DNA of 64,000 nt, taken from positions 124,001 to 188,000 of the forward strand of contig NZ_PUDR01000007.1 in the NCBI RefSeq assembly GCF_003012935.1, read 5' to 3'. The position numbers and the translations under genes were made by a program. Below the pieces are notes generated by a model that ran no database searches, had not been told where the DNA came from, and saw nothing but the letters and a program-made list of their open reading frames with translations. Positions within the stretch are counted from its first letter, which is position 1, and every line of letters begins with the position of its first letter. This DNA is from Pannonibacter carbonis (GTDB lineage: Bacteria > Pseudomonadota > Alphaproteobacteria > Rhizobiales > Stappiaceae). Of the stretch, positions 58,128 to 64,000 are shown one piece after another.

Positions 58128-59639
58128 ATGGGCCTCTTCGAGCGCTTCCGCCGCCGGTCCACAGGCGGCCCCACAGCCTTGCGCGCCCGTCTCGAGGGCG
58201 CCATGGCGAAACGCCGCCTGCGCGGCTGGAACCCACCACTTGAGAATATCAACGCGCTGGTTGCTTCAGGCGGCCCGCGCCTACTGGCCCGGTCCCGCGA
58301 GCTGGTGGTCACCAACGGCTATGCGGCCAACGCCTGCGAGGCCTTTGCCGCGAACCTGGTCGGGGACGGGATCAAGCCGTCCTCTCTGATCGAGGATGGG
58401 ACCCTGCGCGAGCGGGTCCAGCGGCTCTGGCTCGCCTGGACCGACGAGGCCGATGCGGACGGCCTGACGGATTTCTACGGCCTGCAGGCCATGGTCGCGC
58501 GCGAGATGTTCATGGCCGGCGAATGCTTCGTGCGGCTGCGGCCACGGCGGATCGAGGATGGTCTTCAGGTCCCGCTGCAGCTGCAGCTTCTCCAGTCCGA
58601 GATGCTGCCCTTCGAGAAGACCGAGACAGCCGCCAACGGCAACCGCATCCGCTGCGGGATCGAGTTCGATCGCGTAGGCCGGCGCGTTGCCTACCACTTC
58701 CGCCGTCGTCACCCGGGCGACAGCACGGACCAACGGGGGGCGGTGCCGGAGACGGTGCGCGTCCCAGCGGAATCCGTGCTGCACATCTACCGGCCGATCG
58801 ATGCCGGGCAGATCCGCGGCCTGCCGCATGTGGCGCCCGCCATGGTGCGGCTGTTCCTGCTCGACCAGTATGATGACGCGGAACTCGACCGGAAGAAGAC
58901 CGCGGCGATGTTCGCGGGCTTCATCACCAAGACCGCTCCGGAAGAGCCGATGATGGGTGAAGGCGCGGCCGATACCGAAGGTGCCGCGATTGCCAGCCTC
59001 GAGCCCGGCACGATGCAGGTGCTGCTGCCGGGCGAGGACGTGAAGTTCTCGTCGCCGGCAGATGTCGGCGGCGGCTACGAGGCGTTCCAGTACCGGACGC
59101 TGCTGGCCGTCTCGGCCTCGCTGGGGCTGCCCTATCATCTCGTCACCGGCGATGTCCGGCAGGCAAACTACTCGTCCCTTCGCGCCGAACTCGTCGAGTT
59201 CCGCCGCCGGATCGGCCAGCTGCAGCACGGCGTGATCGTGCACCAGCTGTGCCGCCTGGTGTGGCGGCGCTGGCTCGAGACGGCGGTGCTGACGGGGGCA
59301 ATCGATCTGCCTGGATTTGCCGCCGCACCCGCTCCGTTCCTCGCCGCGCAATGGATCCCGCCGCGCTGGGACTGGGTCGATCCATTGAAGGACATCCAGG
59401 CGCAGGTCCTGGCGATGGAGGCAGGCATCACCTCGCGGCGCAAGGTGGTCGAGGCCACCGGCTACGACATCGAGGAAGTGGACCGCGAGAACGCTGCTGA
59501 TGCCCGGCGGTCGGCCGATCTGGGCCTGCGGTACCGCACAAGCCCCGGCGAGACGCAAGGCGCGCGGGCAACGCCCTCAAGGCTACCCGATCCGGGAACC
59601 GATGGACCCGACGCCGGCGCGCAATCCGATGAGGAGTGA
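58128..59639 (+). CDS. Phage portal protein (lambda family)
   Basis: A 503-residue portal protein. Landmarks are RSRELVVTNGYAANACEAFA near residue 55, YGLQAMVAREMFMAGECFVR near residue 115, SVLHIYRPIDAGQIRGLPHV near residue 222, and YEAFQYRTLLAVSASLGLPY near residue 315. It forms the dodecamer through which DNA enters the head. The C-terminus is low-complexity. Followed after four bases by the protease gene. Confidence 0.95.
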   Translation: MGLFERFRRRSTGGPTALRARLEGAMAKRRLRGWNPPLENINALVASGGPRLLARSRELVVTNGYAANACEAFAANLVGDGIKPSSLIEDGTLRERVQRLWLAWTDEADADGLTDFYGLQAMVAREMFMAGECFVRLRPRRIEDGLQVPLQLQLLQSEMLPFEKTETAANGNRIRCGIEFDRVGRRVAYHFRRRHPGDSTDQRGAVPETVRVPAESVLHIYRPIDAGQIRGLPHVAPAMVRLFLLDQYDDAELDRKKTAAMFAGFITKTAPEEPMMGEGAADTEGAAIASLEPGTMQVLLPGEDVKFSSPADVGGGYEAFQYRTLLAVSASLGLPYHLVTGDVRQANYSSLRAELVEFRRRIGQLQHGVIVHQLCRLVWRRWLETAVLTGAIDLPGFAAAPAPFLAAQWIPPRWDWVDPLKDIQAQVLAMEAGITSRRKVVEATGYDIEEVDRENAADARRSADLGLRYRTSPGETQGARATPSRLPDPGTDGPDAGAQSDEE

Positions 59640-59643
59640 CAGG

Positions 59644-60648
59644 ATGAAGAACTGGTACACGATCCGCGCCAGGGGCCAGGCTACGGAAGTGCTGATCTAT
59701 GACGAGATTGGCGCCTTTGGCATCAGCGCCAAGGGGTTCCTCGCTGAGCTCGGCGCCTTGCCGGACAATGCGCCCATCGACCTTCGGCTCAACAGCCCGG
59801 GTGGATCGGTGTTCGATGCGGTCGCGATCTACAACGCCCTGCAGCGGCACGAGGGACCGGTCACGGTCTGGATCGACGGCATTGCCGCTTCAGCCGCCTC
59901 GTATGTGGCCATGGCCGGCGATGAAATCGTCATGCCCGAGAATGCCTTCCTGATGATCCATGACCCCTCGGGTCTCGTCATGGGCACGGCCGCCGACATG
60001 CGGGAGATGGCCGACACCCTGGACAAGATCGCCGGCACAATGGTTCGCGGCTATGCCGCTCGCTCCGGCCGCTCCGAGGATGAGATCACGGCACTGATGG
60101 CGGCCGAGACCTGGTTCGATGCCACAGCCGCCCTTGAGGCAGGGTTTGCCACGCGCATGATCGAGCCGGTGCGGATTGCCGCCAGCTTCGACATCGGCCG
60201 GTTCCGCAACGCGCCGCCCGCGCTGGCCGAGGCCATCGCCGATCCGGCTCCCGAGAGCGACCAGGAGGGCAATGAGGCCGCCGAAGACGCCATCGGCGAC
60301 GAGATCGGCGACGAGGCTCCCGCGACGCCAGATGAGCCCAAGCCTGAGCCCAGCACACTGGCGGGTCCTGGCCCTGTGGTGACCGGCATGGATCCAATCG
60401 CCATCCGGCGTGACGCGATCGCCCATGCCCGTGCCATCGTCGACCTCTGCCGCCTCGCGGGACAGCCGCAGATGGCCGGGCGCTTTCTTGACGAGGACGC
60501 CAGCCTCGAGACGGTTCGCACCAGCCTTCTCGGCGCAAGGGCCGATGCGGAGGCAGATATCAGCCCCCATCACCCCCAACCCGGGCCCTCCCCCACGACC
60601 CGTCCCTGGGGCGACGTGATTGCCCGCACATTCAAGCTGAAAGGATGA
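59644..60648 (+). CDS. ClpP-like prohead maturation protease
   Basis: A 334-residue protein. The N-terminal 190 residues form a ClpP-type serine protease: LRLNSPGGSVFDAVAIYNAL, the nucleophile Ser in DGIAASAASYVAMAG near residue 84, and the His in AFLMIHDPSGLVMGTAADM. A long acidic linker (AIADPAPESDQEGNEAAEDA) leads to a C-terminal segment that probably acts as scaffold. It trims capsid components during head assembly. The start follows AGG at 59,641. Confidence 0.93.
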   Translation: MKNWYTIRARGQATEVLIYDEIGAFGISAKGFLAELGALPDNAPIDLRLNSPGGSVFDAVAIYNALQRHEGPVTVWIDGIAASAASYVAMAGDEIVMPENAFLMIHDPSGLVMGTAADMREMADTLDKIAGTMVRGYAARSGRSEDEITALMAAETWFDATAALEAGFATRMIEPVRIAASFDIGRFRNAPPALAEAIADPAPESDQEGNEAAEDAIGDEIGDEAPATPDEPKPEPSTLAGPGPVVTGMDPIAIRRDAIAHARAIVDLCRLAGQPQMAGRFLDEDASLETVRTSLLGARADAEADISPHHPQPGPSPTTRPWGDVIARTFKLKG

Positions 60649-60654
60649 TCTTCA

Positions 60655-61026
60655 ATGACCACACTGACCGAAGGCCGGCACCCGGGCGGCTTCCTCGTCT
60701 GGGAAGCCTTGCGCGACTACACCCGGGAGACGATCACTCTCGCCTCCGGCGCAGGCAAGCTCGAACCTGGAACCGTGCTCGGCAAGATCACCTCGGGTGG
60801 CAAGTTCACCCGGCTCGCTCCCGCAGCCTCAAACGGAAGCCAGACCGCCGCCGGGATCCTCTGGGGGCCCGCCGACGCAAGTGCCGCCGATGCCCCGGCC
60901 GTCGCGGTCCTGCGCGGCCCGGCCATCGTCAACCGCAACGAGCTGGTCTGGCCCACAGGCGCAACGGAACCGCAGATCACGGCCGCGACTGCGGCGTTGA
61001 CTGCGCTCGGCATCCTGCTGCGCTGA
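60655..61026 (+). CDS. Head decoration protein (lambda D-like)
   Basis: A 123-residue protein. The pattern EALRDYTRETITLASGAGKL, EPGTVLGKITSGGKF and TAAGILWGPADASAADAPAV matches phage decoration proteins that cement the capsid surface. It lies between the protease and the major capsid gene, as in lambda. Confidence 0.9.
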   Translation: MTTLTEGRHPGGFLVWEALRDYTRETITLASGAGKLEPGTVLGKITSGGKFTRLAPAASNGSQTAAGILWGPADASAADAPAVAVLRGPAIVNRNELVWPTGATEPQITAATAALTALGILLR

Positions 61027-61051
61027 CCCCTCCCCCCGAAAGGACATTCCC

Positions 61052-62065
61052 ATGGCATCCATGGACATCTTTGAAGGCGATGCCTTCTCGATCATCGAGC
61101 TCACCCGAGCACTGGAGACCATTCCCTTCAAGCCGGCGATCCTGTCGGGTGCGGGGCTCTTCGGTGCGCGCGGCGTCCGCTCCCGGACCGTCATGATCGA
61201 GAGCCGGGATGGCACCCTGTCGCTCATCCCCTTCTCCGAGCGTGGCTCTGCCTATGAGCAACAGGTCCCCGAACGGCGGCAGATGCGGGCCTTCGTCGTC
61301 CGCCAGTTCAAGAAGCAGGACGTACTCTGGGCCTCCGAGATCCAGGCAATCCGGGACTTCGGTTCGGAAACGGCCGTGCAACAGGTCCAGGCTGAAGTCG
61401 CCCGCAAGTTGGGGCGGCTGCGGAACGACGCCGAGGCCACGTTCGAGTTCCATCTCTTCAATGGCATCCAGGGCGTGGTGAAGGATCCGAAGGACGGTGT
61501 GACCGTGGTGGATTACTTTGCCGAGTTCGGCATCACGCCGGCGCCAGAAGTGGACTTCGACCTCGACAATGCCACCCCGGCGTCGGGTGCACTGCGCAAG
61601 CGCTGTCAGGCGCTGATCGAAAGCGTCGAGGACAGCCTCGGCGGGCTGGCAGCCGGACAGGTTCAACTGCGCGCCGAATGCGGATCCAGCTTCTTTGCCG
61701 ATCTGGTCGCCCACAAGGAGGTGCGCGAGACCTATCTCAACACCGCTGCGGCCGCGGATCTTCGTGGCCGTGTCGGCGAGGAGGTCAGCTTTGGCGGCAT
61801 CACCTTCCGCCGCTATCGGGGTGGCCTCGGCTTTGGCGTTCCCACCGACAAGGCGTACTTCTATCCCGAAGGTGTCGAGGGGCTGTTCGAGATCTACCAT
61901 GCCCCGGCCGACACCTTCGAGACGGTCAACACGCTCGGCCTGCCGCTCTATGCCCGCATGATCCCGGACCGTGACCGCGACGAATGGGTCCGCCTCGAGA
62001 TCGAGAGCAATCCCCTTCCGATCTGCACCCGCCCGCAGGTGCTGCGTTCGGCACGGCGGACGTGA
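61052..62065 (+). CDS. Major capsid protein E
   Basis: A 337-residue protein of the phage major capsid protein E family. Typical strings are MDIFEGDAFSIIELTRALET, IPFSERGSAYEQQVPERRQM and VSFGGITFRRYRGGLGFGVP, with KAYFYPEGVEGLFEIYHAP near residue 270. It builds the icosahedral shell. A run of CCCCCCGAAAGGA with an AAAGGA site precedes it. Confidence 0.95.
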   Translation: MASMDIFEGDAFSIIELTRALETIPFKPAILSGAGLFGARGVRSRTVMIESRDGTLSLIPFSERGSAYEQQVPERRQMRAFVVRQFKKQDVLWASEIQAIRDFGSETAVQQVQAEVARKLGRLRNDAEATFEFHLFNGIQGVVKDPKDGVTVVDYFAEFGITPAPEVDFDLDNATPASGALRKRCQALIESVEDSLGGLAAGQVQLRAECGSSFFADLVAHKEVRETYLNTAAAADLRGRVGEEVSFGGITFRRYRGGLGFGVPTDKAYFYPEGVEGLFEIYHAPADTFETVNTLGLPLYARMIPDRDRDEWVRLEIESNPLPICTRPQVLRSARRT

Positions 62066-62376
62066 TGAGTGCGCTCGCTATCGCGCTGGATGCGCTGTAC
62101 CTCGACCCGAACGTCGGTCGAGACGCGGTCTACATCGCCGACGGCGGCGCGCCGGTTCTGGTGCGCGTCGTCGCCCGGCGTGCGGATGTCGTCTCCGACT
62201 TCGGCGACGCCCGGCTCTGGTCCGAGACCACCCGGATCGATCTGCGCGTGGCCGAGGTTACGAACCCGCGCCCCGGCGACCGCATCGAGATCGACGGCGA
62301 TGCCTTCCTCATCCAGGGCGAGCCTGTCCGCGACCGCGAGCGGCTGGTCTGGACCGTGGATTTGAGGCCCGCGTGA
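62065..62376 (+). CDS. Small head-tail connector-like protein
   Basis: A 103-residue protein starting in the one-base overlap with the capsid gene. MSALAIALDALYLDPNVGRD, VLVRVVARRADVVSDFGDAR and GDRIEIDGDAFLIQGEPVRD resemble short beta-rich head-tail connector proteins of prophages. The next gene overlaps its stop by four bases. The exact family is uncertain. Confidence 0.75.
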   Translation: MSALAIALDALYLDPNVGRDAVYIADGGAPVLVRVVARRADVVSDFGDARLWSETTRIDLRVAEVTNPRPGDRIEIDGDAFLIQGEPVRDRERLVWTVDLRPA

Positions 62377-63008
62377 AACTGAAGCTCGACATCGATCCCA
62401 ACATCGTCGCGATGATGGCGGCCGAGGTCGCGGCGGGCGAACGCGCCGTGACGGCTGCCATGCGCGAGGCCGGAACCGGGCTGAAGACGGCGTGGCGGTT
62501 GCAGATCACCGGCGCGGGGCTCAGGCCCCGGCTGGCCAACTCGATCCGGAGCCAGAACTTCCCGAGGTCGGGCGAAAGCCTGGACGCCGCCACTCTGGTC
62601 TGGTCCAAGGCCCCGGTCATCGTCGGCGCGCACGACACCGGTCCTCTGATCCGCTCGAAGGATGGGTTCTGGTTGGCGATCCCGCTGCCCGCGGCGGGCA
62701 AGTCCCTGCGTGGCGGCAGGATCACGCCCGGAGAATGGGAGCGACGACGCGGGCTGCGCCTGCGCTTCGTCTATCGTCGCACGGGACCGAGCCTGCTGGT
62801 CGCGGAGGGACGGCTTAACACCAAGGGCCAGGCCGTTGTGTCCCGCTCCAAGACCGGGCGCGGCAAGGTCACCGCGCCGATCTTCCTGCTGGTGCCGCAG
62901 GTCAAGCTGCCGAAACGGCTGGATCTGGCGCGGGATGTCGAAAGGGCGGTGGACGGCGTGCCGGGGTTGATCGTGGCGAATTGGGTAGAGGTGAGGTCGG
63001 GTCTTTGA
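62373..63008 (+). CDS. DUF6441-like phage protein
   Basis: A 211-residue basic protein starting with GTG. It contains AGERAVTAAMREAGTGLKTA, GFWLAIPLPAAGKSLRGGRI and TPGEWERRRGLRLRFVYRRT, and ends PGLIVANWVEVRSGL. This matches the phage family I know as DUF6441, usually between capsid and tail genes. It is probably a connector or minor tail protein. Confidence 0.78.
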   Translation: MKLKLDIDPNIVAMMAAEVAAGERAVTAAMREAGTGLKTAWRLQITGAGLRPRLANSIRSQNFPRSGESLDAATLVWSKAPVIVGAHDTGPLIRSKDGFWLAIPLPAAGKSLRGGRITPGEWERRRGLRLRFVYRRTGPSLLVAEGRLNTKGQAVVSRSKTGRGKVTAPIFLLVPQVKLPKRLDLARDVERAVDGVPGLIVANWVEVRSGL

Positions 63009-63025
63009 CCTTTGCAGACCATGGC

Positions 63026-64000
63026 TCAGGTAGAGAGAAAGGATCGAAAACCGGCTTGGGCCTTTTGTGCTAGCTCGGGCGGCACATCCGCCTCCGAAGT
63101 GAACTCTCTCCAGCGATCAGCCGCCGCCTCAACCTCCCGCAGGATGTCATCGGTTTTTCGAGGTTTGAGATCGGCCATCTTGCCGAACCGGTGAAGGTCG
63201 TCGAGGTCAAACTTGTCAGCTTTTCCGCTAAGTGTCATCTGGTGAGCGTTGGTCCATTGGCCTTCCGGGTTGTGTGCGTAGACAACATCAAAGGCTGGTG
63301 CGAGACGCCATTCGCCTTTCTTGTTCATAAGAAATGCAATGTTCTTCACGTGGTCATCTTGGTTTCGAATTACCAGATTGACGAAAGCCCGTCGGACCAT
63401 TTGTTCGAGGGACTTCTGTCCCATCCCGAGCCGTCTGATCGTTTCCAGTGCTTGTTCGTAGGAGTATGCGCGGGGCTGGTTGAAATCGAAATGGCGCATT
63501 GCTCCGAGCGAGAGCACATGAAGTTTTTCGCTCTGACCAGTCTCAGCGGTTCCCGTGCGATCAAATCGCTGCGTCATAAAGTGCGCGCGACCTCCTTCGT
63601 GATGCAATCGAGACCGCGTCATTTCCACACCGGCCGAGGTTGCCAGAAGATAGCAGGCATACTCGAGTCGGCCGAAACCCTGCGGGTCGGCAAGATTATG
63701 ATCACCGCTCTTCGAGACCCCGTCGAACTTGAAGAGCCACTGGGTATACCCGGGACCAGCCTTGATCTGACCGGAATGGAACTCACCAGTCTTTTCGTTC
63801 CAGGCAAGGACGGCCTTGGCACGGGCACCGCCGGCCGAGGTGCCAACTCTTAGAATCTGCGCCAATGCCTCGGCTTGGTCTTCGCCAGTCATCTGTCCGG
63901 TCAGAGACTTTCGGTCGTTCAAAACCCGGTTCGCCAGTTCAACGAGGGGTGCGATATCGACCGGTGTGCCGTCCTCCCGGCGAACACCTGTCGCAGGCTC
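63026..64000 (-). CDS. hipA: HipA-type serine/threonine kinase toxin, N-terminus outside window
   Basis: The leftward frame is open to the last base, so 324 residues of the C-terminal part of a HipA protein are visible. The ATP-loop SAGGARAKAVLAWN, the segment YTQWLFKFDGVSKSGDHNLA, the catalytic loop IRNQDDHVKNIAFLMNKKGE and the metal-binding APAFDVVYAHNP are present. HipA kinases phosphorylate a translation factor or tRNA synthetase and slow growth. An HTH HipB-type antitoxin gene should lie upstream, beyond the right edge. It reads against the phage head operon. Confidence 0.92.
   Translation of the reverse strand, partial: EPATGVRREDGTPVDIAPLVELANRVLNDRKSLTGQMTGEDQAEALAQILRVGTSAGGARAKAVLAWNEKTGEFHSGQIKAGPGYTQWLFKFDGVSKSGDHNLADPQGFGRLEYACYLLATSAGVEMTRSRLHHEGGRAHFMTQRFDRTGTAETGQSEKLHVLSLGAMRHFDFNQPRAYSYEQALETIRRLGMGQKSLEQMVRRAFVNLVIRNQDDHVKNIAFLMNKKGEWRLAPAFDVVYAHNPEGQWTNAHQMTLSGKADKFDLDDLHRFGKMADLKPRKTDDILREVEAAADRWREFTSEADVPPELAQKAQAGFRSFLST

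Larger units (their letters stand above)
26976..64000. mobile_element. Prophage or phage-derived element, right end outside window
   Basis: The interval holds a serine-recombinase module, phage recombination and replication genes, resolvases, terminases and a head module in a tailed-phage order. Tail and lysis genes are not seen and would lie past the right edge. The left limit is uncertain: it may be near 29,372 or extend to the tRNA at 22,244 and include the restriction genes. I found no copy of the tRNA 3' end within the window that would mark an att site. Confidence 0.85.

Noticed and set aside
1-64000. CRISPR arrays
   Set aside because: I saw no series of regularly spaced long direct repeats; the Cas4-like protein belongs to the phage recombination genes.

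Overview
The window is GC-rich alphaproteobacterial DNA. Supporting signs are the TRAP and peptide-ABC catabolic clusters, a small Sel1-type protein of a kind I associate with the Hyphomicrobiales, a serine-recombinase/DUF2924 module, and a GAACN7GAAC site, which is the LexA box form used by alphaproteobacteria. The genus cannot be fixed from this sequence; a Hyphomicrobiales or Rhodobacterales relative is my best guess.

Positions 1-22,250 look like chromosomal backbone. The left end (1-6342) is one rightward operon: the C-terminal part of an SsuD-like flavin monooxygenase, a YdhF-like aldo/keto reductase, a flavin reductase, a complete DctQ/DctM/DctP TRAP transporter and a YeiH-type sulfite/sulfate exporter. 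Together these suggest uptake and oxidative desulfonation of an organosulfonate. Next comes a peptide-uptake locus (6610-14,136): an XRE-cupin regulator, solute-binding protein, GAF protein and M24 peptidase read leftward, facing two permeases and two ATPases read rightward. It is followed by a GlxA-type regulator beside a rhodanese, an IclR regulator facing a thiamine-diphosphate enzyme, an AI-2E family permease, a ureidoglycine aminohydrolase/ureidoglycolate lyase pair, a Sel1-type protein and a tRNA-Ser(GCT).

From 22,500 onward the DNA is accessory. A type III restriction-modification pair (22,531-26,846) lies directly behind the tRNA. A four-gene serine-recombinase module reads leftward (26,976-29,372). 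A prophage or phage-derived element then reads rightward to the window end. Its early region (29,537-41,389) holds two unrecognised proteins, a sigma-like factor, a Sak4-type ATPase, a DUF669-like protein, a Cas4-like nuclease, a RecD-like helicase and a VapE-type primase/helicase. A leftward cargo locus (41,405-45,938) encodes SbcD, SbcC and a small zinc protein, and faces a WYL regulator of the BrxR/CapW kind. Behind it is an origin-like repeat cluster with an AT-rich tract. Two junction-processing nucleases, a Fic protein, an HNH nuclease, a ParB-methyltransferase and a ParDE pair come next. The packaging and head module (54,702-63,008) contains both terminase subunits, gpW-like joiner, portal, ClpP-like protease, decoration protein and capsid protein E, and is interrupted by a HigBA pair. 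A HipA-type kinase runs off the right edge.

The strongest leads are: (1) the SbcCD plus zinc-protein plus WYL-regulator locus as a possible defence system; (2) an exact LexA box between the recombinase module and the early operon, which would tie excision and an uncharacterised two-gene unit to DNA damage; (3) an origin made of GTGWCAC repeats with an AT-rich stretch; and (4) a 75-nt three-way-junction-like element at 33,275-33,349.
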